The notes under the pieces: generated by a model
Databases searched by the model: none
What the model was told of the DNA's origin: nothing
What the model saw: the letters and a program-made list of their open reading frames with translations, nothing else
Part shown: positions 28,467 through 36,009 of the stretch, piece after piece
How the letters are laid out: each line of letters opens with the position of its first letter
Position numbering within the stretch: the first letter of the stretch is position 1
Made by a program: the position numbers and the translations under genes
DNA from: Hyphomicrobiales bacterium
GTDB lineage: Bacteria; Pseudomonadota; Alphaproteobacteria; Rhizobiales; Xanthobacteraceae
NCBI GenBank assembly: GCA_009377755.1
Contig: WHTM01000026.1
Coordinates: 1 to 64,000, forward strand
DNA: 64,000 nucleotides
Reading direction: 5' to 3'

Positions 28467-29984
28467 TCATCCATGGCCGAGCGGACAACCCGTACGCAGG
28501 CCGTCTTGGGCGGCCGCAGCCCTCGGTTCGTGCAGTTCTCGCGCTTCGCGTGGTTCGATGCGCATCTGCAGGCCCCCCTCAGGCCGCAGGGTCAAGCGGC
28601 AGACCGGCTTGATCTCACGTCCGGCTTCGAGCCGCAATCGGAAGGATTGCGCCAGCGTTGCCAGGCACAAAATCGCTTCCTGCTGGCCGAAGGACATGCC
28701 GGCGCAAATCCGTGGCCCGATGCTGAACGGAACATAGGCGAACTTGGATGGCGCACCGGGATTGCCGGGCATGAAGCGGTCGGGAATGAAGTGGTCAGGC
28801 TTGTCCCACAGTTTACGGTGCCGGTGCAGCAGCCACGGAACCACCAGCACCAGCGACCCCTTCGGGATCCGCGTCCCCTGATAGGTTTCGTCCTGCAGGG
28901 CCTCGCGCGGCAGGATCGGAACCGGCGGATAGAGGCGCAACGTCTCCTCAAGGACGGCGCGGGTGTAGCTCAGGTGCGGCAGGTCGGTGACGGTCGGCAG
29001 TCTCCCGCCCAGCACAGAGTCAAGTTCGGCATGCAGTCGGGCTTCGACTTCCGGAGCTTGTGAGACCAGGTACCATGTCCACGCGAGCGTATTCGCCGTG
29101 GTTTCATGCCCGGCCATGAACAGCACCGCCGCCTCATTGCGGACCGCCTCGGGGTTGAGGGGCTCGCCGGTATCCACGTCACGGGCATCGAGAAGGCGGC
29201 CGATGACGGAGACCTCGTCGGCGCGCTCGCGCGAGCGATAGCTCTCGATAATGCCGTCTAGAACGGCATGGATGCGCGTGACCGAGCGCCGGACCGCAGG
29301 GCCGTACCATCGCGGAAGCCAGTCCGGCAGCCCCAGCAGCGACACCAGGTCGAACTGGTTGATCACCCGCTGGTAGTCGCTGAACCCGTCCACGATCTCG
29401 TGGGCGTGCTCGCGGCCGAGCTGGCGCCCGAAGATCGTGCGGCAGATGATCTCCGCGGTGAGATGCGCCATTTCCGCCAGCACATCGACGGACGGCGGTT
29501 GCAGGCGGGCCCAGCGGTCGCGTGCCTCGACCGCGGTCTCGACCATGACCGGGGCAAATTCCGACAGCCGTGACACGTGAACGATGGGCGCCACAATGCG
29601 GCGGCGCTTGCGCCAGGTGTCGCCGTCGCTGATGAACAGTCCATCTCCGATCAGCGGCTGCAAGGCGTATCGCATCTGCGCGCTCTTTCGCTCGAAGCTC
29701 GCATTCTTGAGGCTGAAGGCGAATTGCACGGCGTCCGGACTGTTGCAGACGAACACCTTGCGCATGAACAGGCGGCCGGCGGAGAACTCGTAGTCGAAAG
29801 CTTCGTCCTCCCACATTTCCAGGAAGTTCCGGCGCCCGAGCAAGATGCGCCGCCAGGTCGCAGGCGGGTTCGCAAACCGGGGCGGATGGGGAGGAATGAA
29901 GTCAGACAATGATCGACCCGCTGGCGCCACAACCGTCGCCGGATCAGGAGCTTTCTCGGCTCGATAAGGGCTCTTAGGCACCAT
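28467..29984 (-). CDS. Cytochrome P450
   Basis: 505 residues on the minus strand. The three P450 marks are intact: oxygen-activating I-helix AGHETT (291-296), ETLR (347-350, the ExxR motif), and the haem loop FSIGPRICAG with Cys427. No N-terminal membrane anchor is evident, as in soluble bacterial P450s, but the core resembles the fatty-acid hydroxylase type. No ferredoxin or reductase is encoded nearby. The gene converges with the CslA-like GT gene and closes the PKS locus. Hydroxylation of the polyketide or sphingoid chain is the obvious proposal, by analogy to the P450s of fumonisin-type clusters. Confidence 0.93.
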   Translation of the reverse strand: MVPKSPYRAEKAPDPATVVAPAGRSLSDFIPPHPPRFANPPATWRRILLGRRNFLEMWEDEAFDYEFSAGRLFMRKVFVCNSPDAVQFAFSLKNASFERKSAQMRYALQPLIGDGLFISDGDTWRKRRRIVAPIVHVSRLSEFAPVMVETAVEARDRWARLQPPSVDVLAEMAHLTAEIICRTIFGRQLGREHAHEIVDGFSDYQRVINQFDLVSLLGLPDWLPRWYGPAVRRSVTRIHAVLDGIIESYRSRERADEVSVIGRLLDARDVDTGEPLNPEAVRNEAAVLFMAGHETTANTLAWTWYLVSQAPEVEARLHAELDSVLGGRLPTVTDLPHLSYTRAVLEETLRLYPPVPILPREALQDETYQGTRIPKGSLVLVVPWLLHRHRKLWDKPDHFIPDRFMPGNPGAPSKFAYVPFSIGPRICAGMSFGQQEAILCLATLAQSFRLRLEAGREIKPVCRLTLRPEGGLQMRIEPREARELHEPRAAAAQDGLRTGCPLGHG

Positions 29985-30183
29985 ACCCGAGTATCAACGG
30001 GTGGTGAACCACGTTGTGGGCTCAATGATCGTGGCGATTCAGGGACCCTTGCACCCATCGGTGCCCGGGGCCATTGGCCATCTTTCCTGCGTTCGATCAG
30101 GCGGAGGGGCCAGATGGTCCGAGCGGGTACGCTGCGGCTAAATGATTCGGCGTTCGAGTTTCCGCCGACTCCGCAGCGCACTA
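29985..30183. other. Region between P450 start and IS element
   Basis: No gene is seen here. The stretch should contain the P450 promoter (minus strand), but no clear -35/-10 pair was found. The base pair TA at 30182-30183 is repeated after the insertion sequence and is the probable target duplication. Confidence 0.4.
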
Positions 30184-31019
30184 AGGCCTGTTTACAGTCA
30201 CCGGATTGCGAGGAAAGTGGCGATGAGATTGATGAGCCCGGCAAAACAAGTATCGGTCTTTTCGTAGCGGGTTGCGATGCGTCGGAATGCCTTGAGGTGG
30301 CAGAAGAAGTTCTCGACCAGATGGCGCCATTTGTACATTTCGGCATCATGAGGGATACGCCCGGCCCGGTCGGCCTTGGAGGGGATGACCGCTGCGGCTC
30401 CGCGGTCATTCAGGTTGGCGCGCAGCCAGTTGTTGTCGAAGGCCTTGTCGCCGATGAGCGCCTCAAAATCGAGGCCGGTGATCAAAGGCTCGACACCGAT
30501 GCTGTCGTGACGCTGGCCGGGCAAAAGGACGAAGCGAACGAGATTGCCGAGAGCGTCGACCAAGGCCATGATTTTGGTGGTCAGACCGCCACGCGAGCGG
30601 CCTATTGCCTGATTTTGAGTCCCCCTTTTGCGCCGGTGCCATGCTGGTGGACCCGAACGAGTGTGCCGTCGATGAGGACATATTCGAAATCGGGATCCTC
30701 GCAGAGCGCCTTGAAAACACGCTCCCACACTCCCTTCTGCGCCCAGCGCCAGAAGCGCGTATACACGGTGAACCAGTTGCCGAACGCTTCCGGCAGGTCG
30801 CGCCACGGCGAGCCCGTGCGAGCAATCCAAAGAACGGCTTCGATAAAGAGCCGGTTGTCGCGCCCGCTGCTACCGGGATCTCCGGCTTTGCCCGCAAGCT
30901 CCGGCGCAATCCGTTCCCATTGGGTGTCGCTCAGCATCAATCGAATCAAGGCTGACCTCCATTTTTCAGCCTTCAATCAATTTTCTACCGATTTGGGAAT
31001 CCCGACTGTAAACAGGCCC
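30184..31019 (-). mobile_element. IS5-family insertion sequence (IS427-like group), 836 bp
   Basis: The ends are inverted repeats: AGGCCTGTTTACAGTC at the left and GACTGTAAACAGGCCC at the right, one mismatch in the outermost base. The element is flanked by a TA duplication (CTA on both sides if the terminal base is counted differently). Inside, two overlapping minus-strand frames encode the transposase through a -1 shift. Size, ends and organisation fit the IS427 group of IS5. It sits between the divergent P450 and aminotransferase genes, about 40 bases upstream of the conserved box at 31060. Confidence 0.85.
30198..30976 (-). CDS. IS5-family transposase, two frames joined by -1 frameshift
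   Basis: OrfA (124 residues, from the ATG at 30976 to a stop at 30602) carries the N-terminal domain: LMLSDTQWERIAPELAG, WIARTGSPWRDLPEAFGNW, and the first catalytic Asp in YVLIDGTLVRVHQHG. OrfB continues in the -1 frame from the slippery run A-AAA-GGG-GG (plus strand 30621-30629). It carries IGRSRGGLTTKI, the second Asp in LIGDKAFDNN, and the catalytic Glu in RHLVENFFCHLKAFRRIATRYEK. The DDE triad is therefore complete across the fusion. Both frames are free of other lesions, so the element may be active. Confidence 0.83.
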
Positions 31020-31059
31020 TAGCCCACGCTTGCCGGGAAGGGATTGTGCCTGCTGGCCG

Positions 31060-31140
31060 TATCACGAAGTGTTTCGGACGGGTAGCAACGATCTCCTGCG
31101 TCCCGCAGGACTTGACGCTGGCGCGATGGACTCTCTAACA
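31060..31140 (+). promoter_or_regulatory. Promoter with shared upstream box (copy 1)
   Basis: The box TATCACGAAGTGTTTC (31060-31075) is followed by the inverted repeat TCCTGCG-TCC-CGCAGGA (31094-31110). Then come TTGACG (31112-31117) as -35, a 17-base spacer and CTAACA (31135-31140) as -10. The box-to--35 distance of 52 bases is identical in the copy at 34611. Predicted transcription runs into the aminotransferase at 31203. Confidence 0.6.
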
Positions 31141-31202
31141 GGGTCTGCGGCAGCGGCGTACGATCGGTTGGCCGGTCCCGACAGATTCGCAGAGATCACC
31201 GA

Positions 31203-32336
31203 ATGACGCGGCAACCGTTGGCGTTCATCGACCTGAATCGGCAGCAGGCGCGGATCCGCGACGACCTCGACAAAGCCATCGCTTCCGTATTGGCGCACGG
31301 CAGCTATGTCATGGGCCCTGAGGTTCGCCAACTCGAAAGCGAATTGGCGAAGTTCTGCGGTGCCAAGCATGCGCTGTCTTGCTCCAACGGGACCGACGCG
31401 CTCGGACTCATTCTGCGGGCGTTGCAGGTCAAGCCGGGCGATGCCGTGTTTTGTCCGAGCTTCACCTTCGCCGCCACCGCCGAAGTGGTGGTGTGGTTCG
31501 GCGCGACGCCGGTCTTCGTCGACATCCACGACGATACGTTCAACATGGATGCATGCAGTCTCGATGTCGCCGTGCAGACCGCAAAGGCGCTGAATCTGCG
31601 GCCCGCCGGCGTCATCAGCGTCGATCTGTTCGGCTTGCCGGCGGACTACGACAATATCGAGCCGGTCTGCGCGGCGCACGGCCTATGGTTGCTCAGCGAT
31701 GCCGCACAGAGTTTTGGCGCGACCTACAAGGGCCGCAAGCTCGGGACCATCGGGATCGCCACCGGGACTAGTTTCTTTCCCGCCAAGCCGCTCGGCTGTT
31801 ATGGCGACGGCGGCGCGATCTTCACCGATGACGACGCCCTGGCGGATTTGCTGGTCAGCCTGCGGGTGCACGGGCAGGGGAGCGACAAGTACGACAACGT
31901 CAACATCGGCATCAACGGCCGGCTCGACACGCTGCAGGCGGCGGTGCTGCTGCAAAAGCTGCGGATCTTTCCCGACGAGATCGAGAAGCGCAACCAGGTC
32001 GCGGAGCGCTACAACGCGGCACTCGCCGACGTCGCGATCGTACCGAGGGTGCCGCGTGATCTGATGTCCGTGTGGGCACAGTACACGATCCGCATTCCGC
32101 CCGGCCGCCGCGCGCCGCTCGCCGCCGCGCTCAAGCAAGAAGGTGTTCCGACCGCCATCTACTATCCGAAGCCGCTGCACCGGCAGATTGCCTATCGCGC
32201 CTTTCCCACGGCCGGCAACGGGCTGCCCGTGAGCGACCGCGTCGCTGAGGAAGTGATCAGCCTGCCGATGCATCCGTACCTCGAGCCGGATGAGCAGGAT
32301 TTCATCGCCAATATCGTCAGGGCGGAATTGAGCTAG
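31203..32336 (+). CDS. DegT/DnrJ/EryC1 aminotransferase, WbpE/GnnB-like (UDP-3-oxo-sugar aminotransferase)
   Basis: 377 residues. PLP enzyme that aminates a nucleotide keto-sugar. The sequence follows the WbpE pattern closely from memory: FIDLNRQQARI at the start, GPEVRQLE, SNGTDAL, PSFTFAATAE, DAAQSFGATYKG, and the PLP lysine Lys195 in FFPAKPLGCYGDGGAIF. The second half has GINGRLDTLQAA and ends with SLPMHPYL. WbpE and GnnB both act on UDP-3-oxo-GlcNAc derivatives, so a 2,3-diamino sugar is the likely product. A Gfo/Idh/MocA dehydrogenase that could supply the 3-keto substrate is at 49206. The stop overlaps the stop of the convergent WecA-like gene by four bases. Confidence 0.85.
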   Translation: MTRQPLAFIDLNRQQARIRDDLDKAIASVLAHGSYVMGPEVRQLESELAKFCGAKHALSCSNGTDALGLILRALQVKPGDAVFCPSFTFAATAEVVVWFGATPVFVDIHDDTFNMDACSLDVAVQTAKALNLRPAGVISVDLFGLPADYDNIEPVCAAHGLWLLSDAAQSFGATYKGRKLGTIGIATGTSFFPAKPLGCYGDGGAIFTDDDALADLLVSLRVHGQGSDKYDNVNIGINGRLDTLQAAVLLQKLRIFPDEIEKRNQVAERYNAALADVAIVPRVPRDLMSVWAQYTIRIPPGRRAPLAAALKQEGVPTAIYYPKPLHRQIAYRAFPTAGNGLPVSDRVAEEVISLPMHPYLEPDEQDFIANIVRAELS

Positions 32337-33376
32337 GCCCGCTTCCACCGGCCCGAGAATTGGCAGAGCAGCGCGCCGACCAGCACGGCGCCGAGCGCCA
32401 GCGCCACGGTGTCCAAGGCCGCCGATGGATAGGCGATCGTCGCAGCCGCCAGCGCGACGAGGCCGAGATTCACCGCGAAGACCCGGCCGACGATCGCGCG
32501 CACCGTATAGCCGTTGTCGGTGGCGCGCTGATAGAAGTGCGTCCGGTGCGCTTGCCAGATTTTCTCGCCGCGGACTAGGCGACGTCCGAGTGTGATGGTC
32601 GCATCGGCGAGGTAGTAGAGCGGCAGAAGGAGTGCGGCGGCGAGATGGCCGCCGGCCGCCAGCAGCAGCAGCAGCCAGGCGAGGATTAGCCCAATCGGCA
32701 CGCTGCCGACATCGCCGAGGAACACGCTGGCGACCGGCCGGTTGAACGGCGCGAAGCCGATCATCGCTCCCGCCAGCACGATCGCGGTCAGCGTTCCGAG
32801 CGGCGGCATTGCGCCCAAGGCGCCGGCCATCACGAAGCCCGCGGCGACCGGCACCACCTCGGCGACGGTCATCCAGTCGACGCCGTCCATGAAGTTGACC
32901 AGGTTGATGAACCAGACGCCGGCAAGCAGCAGCAGTGTCCGTTCGATCCACCACGGCACCGCCGGAACCACGCGCAGCTCGGACGGCAGCGCCGCGACCA
33001 TAATCGCGACCGCGACGATATGGAGCGCGAGGCGGGGCAATTGCGCGAACCCGCGAATATCGTCGGCCATCCCGGCCGCTGCCAGCAGCAGCGTCGCTGC
33101 GGCGACCACCGCGAATTGCGGCGCGGCTGCCCCGGCCCAGGCCGGCATCGCCGAAACCACGATCACCGGCAGCGTCAGGGTCACGCCAATCACGGCGATG
33201 CCGCCGCCTTGCGGCGTCGGCACGATATGCGAGGAGCGCGCATTCGGGCGCGCCAATGCGTAGCGCTGCAGAACCGGCCGCAGCCAGAAGAGCAGACCGT
33301 AGCTTACCGCGGCCGCGACTGCGAAGGCCGCAAATCCAAGCCAGACCCCGGGGGTGGTGGTCGCAATGCCATTCAT
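32333..33376 (-). CDS. Polyprenyl-phosphate sugar-1-phosphate transferase (WecA/MraY-like)
   Basis: 347 residues with about ten hydrophobic segments. The family aspartates are present: AGMADDIRGF (first DD pair), NFMDGVDWM and FLGDVGSVPIG. The C-terminal cytoplasmic loop HRTHFYQRATDNGY is the HxH-type motif of WecA-type proteins. Such enzymes move a hexosamine-1-phosphate from UDP-sugar to undecaprenyl phosphate, the first membrane step of glycan assembly. The start overlaps the stop of the glycosyltransferase upstream on the same strand (33373-33376), so the two are co-translated and probably act in sequence. Confidence 0.88.
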   Translation of the reverse strand: MNGIATTTPGVWLGFAAFAVAAAVSYGLLFWLRPVLQRYALARPNARSSHIVPTPQGGGIAVIGVTLTLPVIVVSAMPAWAGAAAPQFAVVAAATLLLAAAGMADDIRGFAQLPRLALHIVAVAIMVAALPSELRVVPAVPWWIERTLLLLAGVWFINLVNFMDGVDWMTVAEVVPVAAGFVMAGALGAMPPLGTLTAIVLAGAMIGFAPFNRPVASVFLGDVGSVPIGLILAWLLLLLAAGGHLAAALLLPLYYLADATITLGRRLVRGEKIWQAHRTHFYQRATDNGYTVRAIVGRVFAVNLGLVALAAATIAYPSAALDTVALALGAVLVGALLCQFSGRWKRA

Positions 33377-34554
33377 GCCGTTGGCGCCTCGCTTGGTCCG
33401 GTGTTGCGATCGCTCGGCGTTGCCGGATTCGGCTGCCCGAGCAGCCGGTGATACAGGGCAACAATCTCGTGCCCGACGCGCGCGCTGGAGAATTCCGTTT
33501 CGGCGAGGCGGCGGCCTGCCGCGCCGTATCGGGCGCGGCGCTGCGGATCGTCGGCGAGTTGCCGGATCGCGTCGGCGAGGGCGGGGGGGTCGTCGACCGG
33601 AACCAGCATGGCATCGACGTCCGCGCGGGCAATCTCGCGGCAGCCGGGGACATCGGTCGCGACCAGGGGCCTCCCGCAGGCCGCGGCCTCGACGAGGCTA
33701 AGCGGCAGTCCCTCGCGCCGTGACGGCAGCACCGCGATGTGCGCCGCCGCCCACACAGTCCTGACGTCGGCGACGTGACCGAGGAGTTCGACGCCGGGGC
33801 GCCGCCGCCATTCATCGAGCGTGCTCGCCGAGATCGATGTCGGATTGGCGGGATCCGGCTCGCCGGCGAGTAGCAGCCGGATCGGATGAGCGGTCTCGGC
33901 CAGGCGTGCCTGCGCGTCGATTAATGCGCGCAATCCCTTGTCCTCCAGGAGCCGGCCGGCGTAGGCAACCGTGATCGGCCCGTCCGGCTCTGGGAGCGGC
34001 ATGAAGCGTTCGACATCCACCCCGGACCCGGGAATGCGGACAATCCGTTCCGCCGCGACGCCGAGAGCCGCGAGAGCCGCTCCATCGTCCGGATTCTCCA
34101 CCACCACCATTGACCGCCGGCGGTTGAACAGGGCACGCATCATGAAGGCCAGCAACGGCCGGGCAATGCGCGCCTTCAAGGTATTGGAGGTGAACGCGAA
34201 GCCAACCCCGGCGGTCGCATTGAGCACGGCGATCGGCAGACCGAGCGCCGCAATCGAGCCGACGATGCCCGGCTGCAGTGCCACGTGGTGGACGAGGTCT
34301 GGCCTAACTGCCCGATACAGCGACCGCACGGCCTGGATCGACCGCAGGAATTCGACCGGGTTCATGCTCGCTCGCCTCCAGTCGAGGGGGTGAAGCTGGA
34401 AGCCCTCGGCCGCAATGGCCTCTCCATGCTTGGCGACCCGGGCCGCGACATGCACCTCGAAACCAGCGTCCCGTGCAGCCCGGGCCATCGGAAGCCGGTG
34501 CAGGACGAAATACCAGTCCTCGGTTACGAGGTAGAGGAGGCGGGCAGAAGACAT
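33373..34554 (-). CDS. Glycosyltransferase family 4
   Basis: 393 residues from the ATG at 34554 (MSSARLLYLVTEDWYF); the frame is open to 34701, but that part overlaps the divergent promoter region and has no family similarity. GT-B fold with two Rossmann halves. The first half ends with LVHHVALQPGIVGSIAA. The second carries TVAYAGRLLEDKG and the nucleotide-sugar motif PSRREGLPLSLVEAAACGRP, with the E-x7-E pair. It probably adds the second sugar to the lipid-linked primer made by the coupled WecA-like enzyme. It is divergent from the regulator at 34716. Confidence 0.86.
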   Translation of the reverse strand: MSSARLLYLVTEDWYFVLHRLPMARAARDAGFEVHVAARVAKHGEAIAAEGFQLHPLDWRRASMNPVEFLRSIQAVRSLYRAVRPDLVHHVALQPGIVGSIAALGLPIAVLNATAGVGFAFTSNTLKARIARPLLAFMMRALFNRRRSMVVVENPDDGAALAALGVAAERIVRIPGSGVDVERFMPLPEPDGPITVAYAGRLLEDKGLRALIDAQARLAETAHPIRLLLAGEPDPANPTSISASTLDEWRRRPGVELLGHVADVRTVWAAAHIAVLPSRREGLPLSLVEAAACGRPLVATDVPGCREIARADVDAMLVPVDDPPALADAIRQLADDPQRRARYGAAGRRLAETEFSSARVGHEIVALYHRLLGQPNPATPSDRNTGPSEAPTA

Positions 34555-34610
34555 CAGATGCGCGCGCCTCCAGCGGTCAAACGCCGAGTTGATTAACACG
34601 TCCGTTACGG

Positions 34611-34691
34611 TATCACGAATTGTTTCAGAGGGATAGCGGCGTTCATGGCATGAACGCCAGGCTTGACGTTCATGCCATGAACGCACTATCA
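34611..34691 (+). promoter_or_regulatory. Promoter with shared upstream box and two operators (copy 2)
   Basis: The box TATCACGAATTGTTTC (34611-34626) lies exactly 52 bases before TTGACG (-35, 34663-34668). A 17-base spacer and CTATCA (-10, 34686-34691) follow. The palindrome GCGTTCATGGCATGAACGC fills 34639-34657. A second, ACGTTCATGCCATGAACGC, lies at 34666-34684 between -35 and -10. Centre spacing is 27 bases. Two like palindromes around the -35 of a regulator gene suggest repression by its own product. Confidence 0.65.
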
Positions 34692-34715
34692 CTGCGCCCA
34701 AAGCTGGGAGTCAGC

Positions 34716-35375
34716 ATGGGCAATGCCGAAAGTTCGGATATCGAGAAGTCGAGGATCGTCCTCGGCCTGCTCGAGTCCGTGGAGCGGGACGGTGGCGCCT
34801 CGCAGCGGCGGCTTGCCGCCGAGCTCGGCATCGCGCTGGGCCTCGTCAACGCCTACCTCAAGCGCTGCATGAAGAAGGGCTGGGTGAAGGTCACCGAGGC
34901 CCCCGCCCGCCGCTATGCCTACTATCTCACGCCGCACGGCTTCGCCGAGAAATCGCGGCTGACCGTCGAATTCCTGTCCTATTCGTTCTCGTTCTTTCGT
35001 GCCGCCCGGGCCGATTGCGCCGAGGCTCTGGCGGCCGCCCGCGCCGCCGGCTGCAACCGCATCGTGCTGGCAGGCGCCTCCGACCTTGCCGAGATTGCGA
35101 CCATCTGCGCGCTCGATACCGGCATTGCGATCGTCGGCGTGGTCGACGCCGATGCCGCAGGCGAGCGCTTCCTCAGCCTGCCCGTGATCCGATCCTTCGA
35201 GGTAGCAGCCGAACGTTGTGACGGCGTCCTGCTCACCGATCTGAAAAATCCGACGGAGACATTGGCCCGCGCCACGGACCGGTTCGGTCGTGACCGTGTG
35301 TTCGTACCTGCAGTGCTCACCGGGCGAATGCGCCGCGCGGCTGACGAGGCCAAGAGTGCGGAGCCGGCATCATGA
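34716..35375 (+). CDS. Winged-helix transcriptional regulator of the glycan locus
   Basis: 219 residues from the ATG at 34716, with GGGAG at 34706-34710 as ribosome site. Earlier in-frame starts at 34620 and 34677 would lie upstream of or inside the predicted promoter. Residues 5-80 form a winged helix: IVLGLLESVERDGGASQRRLAAELGIALGLVNAYLKRCMKKGWVKV (given as a region, helix-turn-helix about 27-50). Residues 95-205 resemble a small Rossmann-like domain (RIVLAGASDLAEIATICAL, IVGVVDAD), perhaps a ligand sensor. The stop overlaps the start of the RfaH-like gene (ATGA), so the two regulators are made together. The two palindromes in its promoter fit autoregulation. Confidence 0.78.
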   Translation: MGNAESSDIEKSRIVLGLLESVERDGGASQRRLAAELGIALGLVNAYLKRCMKKGWVKVTEAPARRYAYYLTPHGFAEKSRLTVEFLSYSFSFFRAARADCAEALAAARAAGCNRIVLAGASDLAEIATICALDTGIAIVGVVDADAAGERFLSLPVIRSFEVAAERCDGVLLTDLKNPTETLARATDRFGRDRVFVPAVLTGRMRRAADEAKSAEPAS

Positions 35376-35881
35376 GCGCGGGCGGGACGCGCTGGCACGT
35401 GGTGCAGACGCATCCGCACGCTGAGCAACGCGCGGAAACGCACCTGCAGCGCCAGGGTTTCGTCACCTATCTGCCGCGCTATCTCAAGCGCCGGCGGCAC
35501 GCGCGCCGGGTTGAGACGGTTGCGGCGCCGCTGTTCCCCCGCTATCTGTTCGTGGCGATCGACCTCGCCGCGCAGCGGTGGCGTTCGATCCGGTCCACCG
35601 TCGGCGTTTCATATCTGGTGTGCAACGGCAACGATCCGGCAGCCTTGCCCGATGCGGTGATTGCCCAACTGCGCGATCGGGAGGAGTCCGGTCTGGTCCG
35701 GCTTCCGGCCCGGCCCCCCTTCAGGCCCGGCGAATCCGTGCGGATTCTCGATGGTGCGTTTGCCTCCTGCCTCGGCCTGTACGACGGCATGAGGGACGGC
35801 GAACGCGTCACCGTGCTGCTGGATCTGCTCGGGCGCAAGGTCCGCCTGGTCCTTGACGTGGACAGCGTTGCCGCTGCTTAG
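35372..35881 (+). CDS. NusG/RfaH-family transcription elongation factor
   Basis: 169 residues, close to RfaH length (162). The NGN domain occupies about 5-105, with WHVVQTHPHAEQRAETHLQRQGF, YLPRYLKRRRHARRVE and the FPRYLFVAID strand; specialised NusG paralogues of polysaccharide loci share this pattern. A KOW-type barrel follows (FRPGESVRILDGAFASC, ERVTVLLDLLGRKVRL). It lacks the insert of housekeeping NusG of some phyla and lies in a glycan locus, not beside rplK, so it is a paralogue. RfaH proteins bind paused RNA polymerase at an ops element and carry it through long operons. Such an element lies 60 bases downstream of this gene, ahead of the long array starting at 36010. Confidence 0.88.
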   Translation: MSAGGTRWHVVQTHPHAEQRAETHLQRQGFVTYLPRYLKRRRHARRVETVAAPLFPRYLFVAIDLAAQRWRSIRSTVGVSYLVCNGNDPAALPDAVIAQLRDREESGLVRLPARPPFRPGESVRILDGAFASCLGLYDGMRDGERVTVLLDLLGRKVRLVLDVDSVAAA

Positions 35882-36009
35882 GCGGACCATGCGCCTGTAA
35901 GGAACGGTCTCGACCGGGTGAGCCATCGAGTCACCGGGACGGCGGTAGCATGCGTGGCCCGCACCGCTCTGCGGCACCTGTGCGCTGAGCATTTTCCTCA
36001 GCCCAGCGA
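35882..36009 (+). promoter_or_regulatory. Leader of the long glycan operon with ops-like element at 35941-35952
   Basis: GGCGGTAGCATG at 35941-35952 fits the enterobacterial ops consensus GGCGGTAGNNTG at every fixed base. It lies in the 128-base gap between the RfaH-like gene and the first sugar gene at 36010. Just before it, GGTGA-GCCATCGAG-TCACC can form a short hairpin (35918-35936). The element is on the coding strand and in the position expected for RfaH recruitment. Function in this organism is inference. Confidence 0.65.
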
